Positions 7,665-14,218 of a stretch of 16,449 nt of DNA are shown one piece after another. The notes under the pieces were generated by a model that made no database searches, was not told where the DNA came from, and saw nothing but the letters and a program-made list of their open reading frames with translations. Positions within the stretch are counted from its first letter, which is position 1, and every line of letters starts with the position of its first letter. Position numbers and translations under genes: made by a program. Origin of the DNA: DAOUFU01 sp034429275 (GTDB lineage Bacteria > Chloroflexota > Anaerolineae > Aggregatilineales > Aggregatilineaceae); the NCBI GenBank assembly GCA_034429275.1, contig DAOUFU010000110.1, positions 1 through 16,449 of the forward strand. Direction: 5' to 3'.

Positions 7665-8588
7665 GTGTCCGAAAAAACCCCTGCTACCCCCACCCAAACG
7701 GTGTACATCGTCCTCACTGCAGCCATTTTCCTGGTTGTGGGCATCATGATCGCCACGTTCCTCAACAGGGACAGCGTCAGCCAGGACGACCTGAAGAACT
7801 CGGTCAACCAGGCCGTCGGGACCAGCGTCGCGCTCAGCGCCGCCCAGCAGCCGGATTATCAACCCCTGATCGATGCGGCAGTCGCCACACAGATCGCCGC
7901 CAATGCGCCGGTGGCCACAGCCAGCGGAGCGGGCAGCACGCTCACCCAGGGCGAGCTTCAGGCCCTCGTCAACCAGGCTGTGGGTACTCAGGTGGCCGCG
8001 CTCAAACCCACCAATACGCCGGTCCCCCCCACTCCGACTGTCATCCCTGCTGATGTCTCCGCCGACGACGACCCGTTCCTCGGCCCCGCCGATGCGCCGG
8101 TGGTTATCGTCGAGTTTTCCGATTTCCAGTGCGGCTACTGCAACCGGTGGGCGCAGCAGGTCCTGCCCAAGATTCTGGAGACCTATCCGAATGAAGTGAA
8201 GTTCGTCTACCGCGACTTCACCATCTTCGGTGATGATTCCATTCGCGCCGCGATGGCCGCGCACTGCGCCGATGAATCCGGCAAATTCTGGGACATGCAC
8301 AACTACCTGTTCAACGGCCTGGCCTCCGAACCGCGCATCGGCCTCGATGAGGACAGCCTGGTCAAGGCAGCGGGTGAGATGGGATTGGATGAATCTTCCT
8401 TCCGTGAATGCGTGGCCAGCCAGCGTTATCTCGCCGAAATCATCGATGATGGCCGCACCGCTCAGTCCTGGGGCTTTGGCGGCACCCCCGGTTTTGTGAT
8501 CAACGGCGTGGTGTACCCCTTTGGGGCACAGTCGTTTGAGGTGTTCGACAGCATCATCAAGGCAGAGCTTGAAGCTGCCGAGAGCTAG
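7665..8588 (+). CDS. Membrane-tethered DsbA-like thiol:disulfide oxidoreductase
   Basis: A GTG start at 7665 is chosen because GGAAGGA (7652-7658) lies six nt upstream and both the recA terminator and a promoter lie inside the longer frame. The 307-residue product has one membrane segment (13-33), an Ala/Gln-rich linker with an internal duplication (NSVNQAVGT at 45-53 and ALVNQAVGT at 100-108), a short Pro/Thr stretch, and a thioredoxin-fold DsbA domain (about 138-300). The active site is C156-G-Y-C159 after FSDFQ. The cis-Pro loop is T274-P275. C201 and C249 are further conserved-looking cysteines. It should oxidise or isomerise cysteines of exported proteins outside the membrane. Its likely electron acceptor is the VKOR protein encoded on the minus strand at 9717-10208. 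The disulfide-capable secreted protein at 3994-6111 would be a plausible substrate. Confidence 0.9.
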   Translation: MSEKTPATPTQTVYIVLTAAIFLVVGIMIATFLNRDSVSQDDLKNSVNQAVGTSVALSAAQQPDYQPLIDAAVATQIAANAPVATASGAGSTLTQGELQALVNQAVGTQVAALKPTNTPVPPTPTVIPADVSADDDPFLGPADAPVVIVEFSDFQCGYCNRWAQQVLPKILETYPNEVKFVYRDFTIFGDDSIRAAMAAHCADESGKFWDMHNYLFNGLASEPRIGLDEDSLVKAAGEMGLDESSFRECVASQRYLAEIIDDGRTAQSWGFGGTPGFVINGVVYPFGAQSFEVFDSIIKAELEAAES

Positions 8589-8603
8589 ACCTGGTCACCT
8601 ATC

Positions 8604-8644
8604 AGCCAGCCCTGGCCGGTTTTTGCTGCTCGCCAGGGCTGGCT
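8604..8644 (+). terminator. Strong hairpin after the DsbA-like gene, terminator uncertain
   Basis: A 13-bp perfect stem (AGCCAGCCCTGGC at 8604-8616 with GCCAGGGCTGGCT at 8632-8644) starts 15 nt after the stop codon. The T tract (TTTTT, 8620-8624) is in the loop rather than after the stem, so it is not a canonical intrinsic terminator; it may protect the 3' end or act with another factor. Confidence 0.5.
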
Positions 8645-8732
8645 GTGGAATGTCATTCGCCCTGCTTTGGGGCTTGTTTTGGACCCAGATCGTCAGAGGC
8701 ACGAGCAAGCGGCCCGTGTCTGGCTGCCTGGC

Positions 8733-8780
8733 GGTGAGGCCGGACTCTCGCTCAAAAACCCGCTGTCAGGTTTTGCACAC
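8733..8780 (+). repeat. Promoter-upstream repeat, copy B (S1 gene)
   Basis: It shares with the minus-strand copy at 16290-16334 the blocks GGTGAGGCCGG, AAAAC and CGCTGTCAGGTTTTGCAC, in the same order with almost the same spacing (46 against 45 nt). Its second half aligns to 6251-6280. TTTTGCA ends 24 nt before the -35 box at 8802. Confidence 0.7.
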
Positions 8781-8801
8781 ATCCATCGCCACAACCTACC
8801 G

Positions 8802-8830
8802 TTGACCCATCCGCAACGAATAGGTATAAT
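8802..8830 (+). promoter_or_regulatory. Promoter of the S1-domain gene
   Basis: TTGACC at 8802-8807 and a perfect TATAAT at 8825-8830 are separated by 17 nt. Transcription would start near 8837 in the run CCCCCCC/GATC region, about 70 nt before the ATG. Confidence 0.8.
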
Positions 8831-8905
8831 CCCCCCCGATCATCTCAGCAAACACGGCCACGCACAATCCCCGGCAGCCGTCCGGGCGGATAAGGAGCAC
8901 GTCTC

Positions 8906-9625
8906 ATGACGACCGAAAGTACAACACCTACTACCATTGATAACATCGCCCCCAAGATGGAACTCAAAGGCGTAGTTAAAAAGATCGAGCTTTATGGGGC
9001 TTTGGTGGATGTGGGCGTTGGCCGTCTCGGCCTGCTTCATATCTCGCAGCTCTCTGAAGGACACGTCAAGAATGTCAGTGACGTGCTCAAAGAAGGCGAT
9101 GAGGTCCGTGTCTGGGTACAGGAACTCGATCGCAGCAAGGGCCGCATTTCTCTCACCATGCTCAAGCCGCCGGCGGTGAGCTGGAACGACATTCAGGAAG
9201 GCAGCGTCTTCACCGGGCAGGTCGTCCGCGTTGAGAAATTTGGTGCCTTTGTCGATTTTGGTGCCGAGCGCCCCGGCCTCGTCCACGTCTCCGAACTCAC
9301 CCAGGGCTATGTCGGCAACCCCTCCGATGTCGTCAGCGTTGGCGACGAAATCCAGGTCAAGGTTATCGGCGTCAACCGTCGCAAGAAGCAGATCGACCTC
9401 AGCGTGCGCGCACTCGAAGCGCCCACCTCTGCCGCAGCCGCCGAGGACGATGAGGAACAGGAAACCCTGCCCACCGCGATGGAACTCGCCCTGCGCCGCG
9501 CAATGGAAAATTCCGGGATCAACCTGGGTGCCAAGCAGCAGGACAAGAAGCGCAAGAAGAAGTCACAGCGCAACGCCGCACACGAAGATATTTTCGCTCG
9601 CACCCTGCAAGAGCACGCCGAGTAA
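8906..9625 (+). CDS. Two-domain S1 RNA-binding protein (ribosomal protein S1-like)
   Basis: AGGAG at 8893-8897 lies eight nt before the ATG. The 239-residue product has two S1 (OB-fold) domains at about 17-86 and 98-169, with the typical GALVDVG/LLHIS and GAFVDFG/LVHVS signatures. A highly acidic segment follows (about 179-186), then a helical region and a Lys-rich patch (about 213-221). Full-length ribosomal S1 usually has four to six such domains, so this is a short S1-like protein. It probably binds mRNA or the 30S subunit during translation initiation or RNA turnover. It is transcribed alone from a strong promoter and ends before a strong hairpin. I do not assign rpsA because of the domain number. 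Confidence 0.88.
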   Translation: MTTESTTPTTIDNIAPKMELKGVVKKIELYGALVDVGVGRLGLLHISQLSEGHVKNVSDVLKEGDEVRVWVQELDRSKGRISLTMLKPPAVSWNDIQEGSVFTGQVVRVEKFGAFVDFGAERPGLVHVSELTQGYVGNPSDVVSVGDEIQVKVIGVNRRKKQIDLSVRALEAPTSAAAAEDDEEQETLPTAMELALRRAMENSGINLGAKQQDKKRKKKSQRNAAHEDIFARTLQEHAE

Positions 9626-9650
9626 GCGCTCATCTCTTCCGATAAATCAC

Positions 9651-9680
9651 AACGGGCGACCGTCTGCAGGTCGCCCGTTT
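9651..9680 (+). terminator. Terminator between the convergent S1 and VKOR genes, probably bidirectional
   Basis: An 11-bp perfect stem (AACGGGCGACC at 9651-9661 with GGTCGCCCGTT at 9669-9679) has a 7-nt loop and is followed by T and TGCGTTT. On the minus strand it lies 38 nt after the VKOR stop and could serve that transcript too. Confidence 0.75.
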
Positions 9681-9716
9681 GCGTTTCCGTTACGTCCCTT
9701 GCCGCGACGTGCTGTG

Positions 9717-10208
9717 CTACTTCTTGAGCGGCTGCAAAAATTGGTTGAGCCGCAGGCCGCCGATCACCAGCAGCGAAGTGATGATCACAAACGACGCCAC
9801 GCACCACTGGCACCACGCATCCAGCACCGTCGCCTCGATCACCGTCAGATACGCCTGGAAGATCACCCCGAACAGGGCCATGCCGATCACCAGCGTCCGC
9901 CCATACGCCGCCGCCAGCGGATGCAGGTCCTCCGCCACCAGGACGCTCAGGATGGCCACGTAGCCAACTAACCCCAGCAGGGCCACCGGAATCCCCAGAA
10001 TCTTGGCGTAGGCGCTGTTTTGCACTGCCGAGCAGTCGATCTTCCCGGTATCCAGGCACGCCGTCTCGTTACTGGTCAATTCCGCCCATGTCATGTATCC
10101 CGCCACCAAAATCCCCAGCACTGCCAGCGCGATGCTGAGCGCCCGCATCCAGTCGGTATTGATGGCACGCGCTGCCGAGGCAGCGTTATTCGCTTTTGCT
10201 GTTGCCAC
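9717..10208 (-). CDS. Vitamin K epoxide reductase (VKOR) family protein
   Basis: The GTG start at 10208 is chosen because AGGAGAGGG (plus-strand 10215-10223) lies six nt upstream. Longer in-frame extensions would run into the gene before it. The 163-residue product is an integral membrane protein with about four hydrophobic segments (roughly 22-42, 68-92, 104-126, 136-152). The four VKOR cysteines are visible: loop pair C51 and C59, and active-site C133-Q-W-C136. In bacteria lacking DsbB, VKOR passes electrons from DsbA-like proteins to quinone. The DsbA-like protein encoded at 7665-8588 is the obvious partner, though no thioredoxin domain is fused here. The gene follows the truncated Rel paralogue by 52 nt on the same strand without a visible terminator, so the two are likely cotranscribed. 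Confidence 0.92.
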   Translation of the reverse strand: MATAKANNAASAARAINTDWMRALSIALAVLGILVAGYMTWAELTSNETACLDTGKIDCSAVQNSAYAKILGIPVALLGLVGYVAILSVLVAEDLHPLAAAYGRTLVIGMALFGVIFQAYLTVIEATVLDAWCQWCVASFVIITSLLVIGGLRLNQFLQPLKK

Positions 10209-10260
10209 TGTTATCCCTCTCCTGCGATCAAGCCATGTCCTTGTGTGCGCTGCGCCGGCC

Positions 10261-11580
10261 TCAGTTTCGCCGGTATTCGTTCGTCTCGTTTCCGAACGGC
10301 TTCTCGAACCGCTTCTGCCGTTCCTCGAACATTCGCCGGACGCGCGCGATCCGTTCCAGGAATTTATCATATTGTGTTTGAGAAAGCGACGAACTCCCGT
10401 CCTGTTTGTAGACCCAGTGCGCCGCCGCGCCATATTCGGCCAGGTCATGCATCGCCCGGCTGCGGATCTGCACCTCCAGTGGGCGACCTTCATAATTCCG
10501 CGTGGTGGGGATCGACTGGTAACCGGTCGGCTTGGGCCGTTCGATCCAGTCCCGGTAGGGTTTGCCCTCGCTGCCCTCATAGACCCCTGCCTGCATCGGC
10601 CATCGTTTGAACAGCAGGCTCAACACCTCGTAGCACTGCTGGCACCCTTCAGGATCGTCTGCATCGCCGCCATCGACCACCACCCGCACTCCAAGCGCGT
10701 CGTTAACTTCGCCCACGCTCAGCCCGGTGTGCCGCACCTTTTGGAAGATGCTGTACAGGTGTTTGGGCCGCCCGGTGATCTCCGCCTTGATCTGCGCCTC
10801 GCTCAGGGCCGCGCGCAGGTCCTCGATGGCCCGTGCGATACGCCCCTGTCGTTCCTCCAGGCGCTCGGCGAGATCGTGCGCGATGGCGTCATAGCCCGCC
10901 CGGTCCACGATTTTGAAAGCCACATCCTCCAGCCGCGACTTCACCGACCACAACCCCAGCATCTCGGCCACCACCGCGTGAACATCCAGGCTCTGCTGAC
11001 CCAGTTCGCACGTCGTGTCCGGCTCAAGTCCCAATCGGTCCGCCGCTTGCAGCACATACAGCCGCTCAACAATCTTTGCAATCGCCACTTCGGGAATCTG
11101 CGCAATCGACAGAAAAGCCGATGGCCCCCTGCTTTGCGTACGTTCGCGCCATCGCCATTTTTTCCCACCTGCGATCGCGCTGGCCCGCGCCCCTTCAACC
11201 ATACGGGGCCGCAGCCAGGGCACACGATCCTCAAAGCGCTCGGCTACATCCAGCATCAGGTCGGCCACCACGCCCACCACATCACCGAGCTGCTCGCCGA
11301 CTTCGTCCACCGTCAGTCCGCCCGCCACCACCGGGTAATGAATCAGCATGGCGGCCAGGTATTCGCGCGCGAAGCGCAGTTGTGCCAGGTGCAGCGCCGC
11401 CTCCAGCGTGGTGATCAACACCCGCTCGTCGAAGCCGCCGCCCGAAGCCATCCGCTGCGCCGTCACCGGCAGCACCACCGAGCCGCTCTGCCCCACCAGC
11501 CCGACCTCAGACGCGCCGATATACCGCTCCGCTTCGGCGTAAACCCGCCCCACCGCGATCCGGCTATGCTCGCTCAGCAT
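10261..11580 (-). CDS. Truncated RelA/SpoT paralogue: decayed HD domain, retained synthetase, no C-terminal regulatory domains
   Basis: The ATG at 11580 has AGGAGGG (plus-strand 11584-11590) just upstream. A longer frame begins before the promoter and is rejected. The product has 439 residues. The N-terminal half aligns in order to the Rel HD hydrolase, but the HD pair is H81-Y82 and the later DRLHN motif reads E-R-L-Y-V (172-176), so (p)ppGpp hydrolysis is very probably lost. Residues about 255-395 are a RelA/SpoT synthetase: GRPKH at 270-274, the Mg-site Asp D294, the guanine-stacking Tyr Y354, and E369/Q371 in EVQIRS. The usual YQSLHT block reads YQSIPT, with Pro replacing the conserved His. 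The protein ends after the synthetase, without TGS, zinc-finger or ACT domains, so it should not answer to the ribosome as Rel does. It is divergent from a full Rel and upstream of VKOR. Confidence 0.88.
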   Translation of the reverse strand: MLSEHSRIAVGRVYAEAERYIGASEVGLVGQSGSVVLPVTAQRMASGGGFDERVLITTLEAALHLAQLRFAREYLAAMLIHYPVVAGGLTVDEVGEQLGDVVGVVADLMLDVAERFEDRVPWLRPRMVEGARASAIAGGKKWRWRERTQSRGPSAFLSIAQIPEVAIAKIVERLYVLQAADRLGLEPDTTCELGQQSLDVHAVVAEMLGLWSVKSRLEDVAFKIVDRAGYDAIAHDLAERLEERQGRIARAIEDLRAALSEAQIKAEITGRPKHLYSIFQKVRHTGLSVGEVNDALGVRVVVDGGDADDPEGCQQCYEVLSLLFKRWPMQAGVYEGSEGKPYRDWIERPKPTGYQSIPTTRNYEGRPLEVQIRSRAMHDLAEYGAAAHWVYKQDGSSSLSQTQYDKFLERIARVRRMFEERQKRFEKPFGNETNEYRRN

Positions 11581-11619
11581 AAGCCCTCCTCGCACCATCC
11601 GCCAACTTCTTCCGTCCCT

Positions 11620-11625
11620 ATTGTA
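11620..11625 (-). promoter_or_regulatory. Extended -10 promoter of the Rel-paralogue/VKOR operon
   Basis: On the minus strand TGGTACAAT gives a -10 box TACAAT with a TGn extension. No good -35 box lies 16-18 nt upstream, as expected for extended -10 promoters. Transcription would start near 11612, about 32 nt before the ATG. Confidence 0.5.
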
Positions 11626-11735
11626 CCAGCACCCACGCGCCAATTCGGTTAAAATCTGGTAAATCAACCTTCAACGATTATAGGCACATCATCGCTCCAC
11701 CGGCACCATTTTCCCGTTGTTGTTCAGAAAAATCG

Positions 11736-11764
11736 TTGCATCTGTAACAGTGGACCGCTATACT
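11736..11764 (+). promoter_or_regulatory. rel: Promoter of rel
   Basis: TTGCAT at 11736-11741 and TATACT at 11759-11764 are spaced by 17 nt. Transcription would start near 11771. That is only about 8 nt before the ATG at 11779 and about 29 nt before the ATG at 11800, which favours the latter start. Confidence 0.6.
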
Positions 11765-11799
11765 CAATAGTTATCTAAATGAGCCAGCAGGGTACGCCC

Positions 11800-13980
11800 A
11801 TGGAAGCTACCAGCGCCGATCTGACGTCCATCCGCGACATCCTCGCCCTGTTGCCCGAAGGTGATCATTCCCTCATCGAGCGTGCTTTTGTGCGCGCCAG
11901 CATCGCCCACGAAGGCCAGACCCGCAAATCCGGCGAGCCGTACATCACGCACTGTGTCGCCGTCGCCCAGATTCTCGCCGAAATGCACCTGGATTCGACC
12001 ACCATCGCCGCAGCCTTGCTCCACGATGTCGTCGAAGATACCGATGTCACCATCGAAGACATCGAGGCCGAATTCGGCCTCAAAGTCGCCGAACTCGTCA
12101 ACGGCGTGACCAAATTGAAGCAGCTTCCCAAAAGCGGTGACTCATCCCACAGTGGCAGCCGTCGCGATCGCGAGATGGAATATCTTCAAAAGATGTTCCT
12201 CGCCATGGGTTCCGATTTCCGCGTCATTCTGATCAAGCTCGCCGACCGGCTGCACAACATGCGCACCCTCGGCTACATGTCCACCGCCCGCCAGATCGAG
12301 ATCTCGAAAGAGACCCTCGATATCTTCGCACCCATCGCCAACCGGCTCGGTATCTGGCAGTTCAAGTGGGAAATGGAAGACCTCGCCTTCCGCTATCTCA
12401 ACCCCACCAAATACCGCGAGATCGCCGACCAGATCGCCGAACGCCGCTCCGACCGCGAAGCTCAGATTCAGCGAATCGAGCAGACCTTGCACGAGCAGTT
12501 CCAGCGCGAGGGTCTCAACGCTGTCATCAAGGGTCGTCCCAAGCACATTTACAGCATCTACAAAAAGATGGAGCGCAAAAATCTGCCGTTTGACCAGATT
12601 TACGACGTGCGCGCCGTCCGGGTCATCGTGAACACCGTCGCCGAATGTTACCAGGCCCTCGGCATCGTTCACAGCATGTTCCATATCATCCCCGGTGAAT
12701 TCGACGACTACATCTCTGCCCCCAAAGAAAATTCCTACCGAAGCCTGCACACCGCCGTCCTCGACTCCGATGGCAAAACCCTCGAAATCCAGATCCGTAC
12801 CCACGAGATGGACGAAGATGCCGAGTACGGTATCGCCGCCCACTGGCGCTACAAAGAGAACAAATCCGCCAGCTCTAACGACAGCGCACTCGAACGCCGT
12901 CTCGACCGCCTGCCCCGCATGATGGAAGAGGTCCAGGCGGAAAGTGGCAGCGACGACGCCGACAATTTTGTCCAGGGCATGATGGAAGAGATCAGCCCGG
13001 AGCGAATCTATGCCTTCACCCCCAAAGGTGACATCGTAGACCTGCCCGAAAGCGCTACCCCGGTCGATTTTGCCTACCACATCCACACCGAGGTCGGTCA
13101 TCGCTGCCGCGGCGCGAAGGTCAACGGTCGGCTGGTCAGCCTGGATTACATCATCAAAAACGGCGAGCAGGTCGAAATCCTCACCGCCAATCGCGGTGGC
13201 CCCAGCCTCGACTGGCTCAACCCGGACCTGGGCTTCACCCACACGCGCCGCGCCCGCCTCAAGATCAGGCAGTGGTTCAAGCGCCGCGACCGCGAAAAGG
13301 CGATCACCGACGGCAAAGACATTCTCGACCGCGAGTTGCGCAAGCTCGGCATGAGCAAAGTCTCGCGCGACGAAGTCGCCGCCAAGCTGGGCTTTGCTTC
13401 CGCCACCGACCTGATGGCCGCCATCGGCTACGGCGATATCACTGGCGCGCAGATCAGCCTCCGCCTGCTTGAAGAAGAGACCATCTCTTCCGATGACGTG
13501 CTCGAAGCCACCGTCTCGCGCCCCGATCGCCCCATGAACGCCGAGGGGATGCGCATCGACGAGACCGGCGGCCTGCTCGTTACCCTCGCGCGCTGCTGCA
13601 ACCCCACCTATGGCGACCCCATTCAGGGCTTCATCACGCGTGGCAAGGGCATCACCGTCCACCGCTCCGACTGCAAGAACATCCTCAACACCAACGAGCC
13701 GGAGCGCGTCGTCAATGTCACCTGGCCGCCGGACTCGCAGCAGATTTTCCCCGTCCCCGTGCTGATCGTCGCCTACGACCGCGAGGGCCTCATGCGCGAC
13801 ATCGGCGCGGTCATCGCCGACGAGAATATCAACATGTCCAATGTCAACATCAGCACCCGCCAGAATATCGCTACCTTCGAACTGACTATGGAGATCCGCG
13901 ATCTCACTCAGCTCGCCCGCATCCTGGCCAAGATCGAACGCCTTCCCAACGTCCTCGAAGCCATCCGCCGCACCGCCTGA
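11800..13980 (+). CDS. rel: Bifunctional (p)ppGpp synthetase/hydrolase, long RelA/SpoT homologue
   Basis: This is a full-length Rel of 726 residues. It makes (p)ppGpp from ATP and GDP/GTP and also hydrolyses it, setting the stringent response. The HD hydrolase is intact: H51, H75-D76, E79-D80 and the LADRLHN block with D149 and N153. The synthetase has GRPKH at 246-250, D269, the block SYRSLHT and E329 in EIQIR. A TGS domain starts near 401 (RIYAFTPKGD), a zinc-finger-like region carries the CC pair at 599-600 with HRSDC after it, and an ACT domain covers about 653-726. Start choice: the ATG at 11800 has AGGG at 11789-11792, whereas the in-frame ATG at 11779 (seven more residues) has no ribosome-binding site and would leave a leader of about 8 nt. 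It is divergent from a truncated paralogue. No clear terminator follows. Confidence 0.96.
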   Translation: MEATSADLTSIRDILALLPEGDHSLIERAFVRASIAHEGQTRKSGEPYITHCVAVAQILAEMHLDSTTIAAALLHDVVEDTDVTIEDIEAEFGLKVAELVNGVTKLKQLPKSGDSSHSGSRRDREMEYLQKMFLAMGSDFRVILIKLADRLHNMRTLGYMSTARQIEISKETLDIFAPIANRLGIWQFKWEMEDLAFRYLNPTKYREIADQIAERRSDREAQIQRIEQTLHEQFQREGLNAVIKGRPKHIYSIYKKMERKNLPFDQIYDVRAVRVIVNTVAECYQALGIVHSMFHIIPGEFDDYISAPKENSYRSLHTAVLDSDGKTLEIQIRTHEMDEDAEYGIAAHWRYKENKSASSNDSALERRLDRLPRMMEEVQAESGSDDADNFVQGMMEEISPERIYAFTPKGDIVDLPESATPVDFAYHIHTEVGHRCRGAKVNGRLVSLDYIIKNGEQVEILTANRGGPSLDWLNPDLGFTHTRRARLKIRQWFKRRDREKAITDGKDILDRELRKLGMSKVSRDEVAAKLGFASATDLMAAIGYGDITGAQISLRLLEEETISSDDVLEATVSRPDRPMNAEGMRIDETGGLLVTLARCCNPTYGDPIQGFITRGKGITVHRSDCKNILNTNEPERVVNVTWPPDSQQIFPVPVLIVAYDREGLMRDIGAVIADENINMSNVNISTRQNIATFELTMEIRDLTQLARILAKIERLPNVLEAIRRTA

Positions 13981-14104
13981 TCCTCCCTCCCCTACCCGTC
14001 ACTCTTTCGCACAATCTCCAGCAACGGACGTCTTACCAGAACCTATCGCGCCTCCCAAGTCACCGCCCTACAAGCCAGGACAGATCAACCAACAAAATCA
14101 TGGG
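13981..14104. other. Intergenic region after rel, no feature recognised
   Basis: Between the rel stop and the promoter at 14105 I see no gene, convincing hairpin or repeat. The stretch is pyrimidine-rich near 13981-14000 and grows AT-rich toward 14100, unlike the flanking genes. How rel transcription ends is not visible. Confidence 0.4.
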
Positions 14105-14133
14105 TTGTGGTATTTTCCTTATACGTGTATAAT
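14105..14133 (+). promoter_or_regulatory. Promoter of the BTAD regulator gene
   Basis: TTGTGG at 14105-14110 and a perfect TATAAT at 14128-14133 are spaced by 17 nt in a locally AT-rich stretch. Transcription would start near 14140, about 79 nt before the ATG. Confidence 0.6.
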
Positions 14134-14218
14134 GCAATCAATAAAGATGGTAAGTCCAGACCTCTAACAAAACGACCAATGATGGCTATTCTCTCTACCT
14201 CAAAGGTGAGATTTCAGG

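Noticed and set aside
10093..11652. Plus-strand 519-codon open frame opposite the Rel paralogue and VKOR
   Set aside because: The minus-strand proteins carry clear synthetase and VKOR motifs. This frame is His/Pro/Arg-rich and featureless.
11779..11799. Leaderless start of rel at 11779
   Set aside because: The promoter would leave about 8 nt before this ATG, too long for a leaderless and too short for a Shine-Dalgarno start. AGGG precedes the ATG at 11800. It remains a possible alternative.
12142..13662. Minus-strand 506-codon open frame opposite rel
   Set aside because: It mirrors conserved Rel codons and has no motif, promoter or ribosome-binding site of its own.
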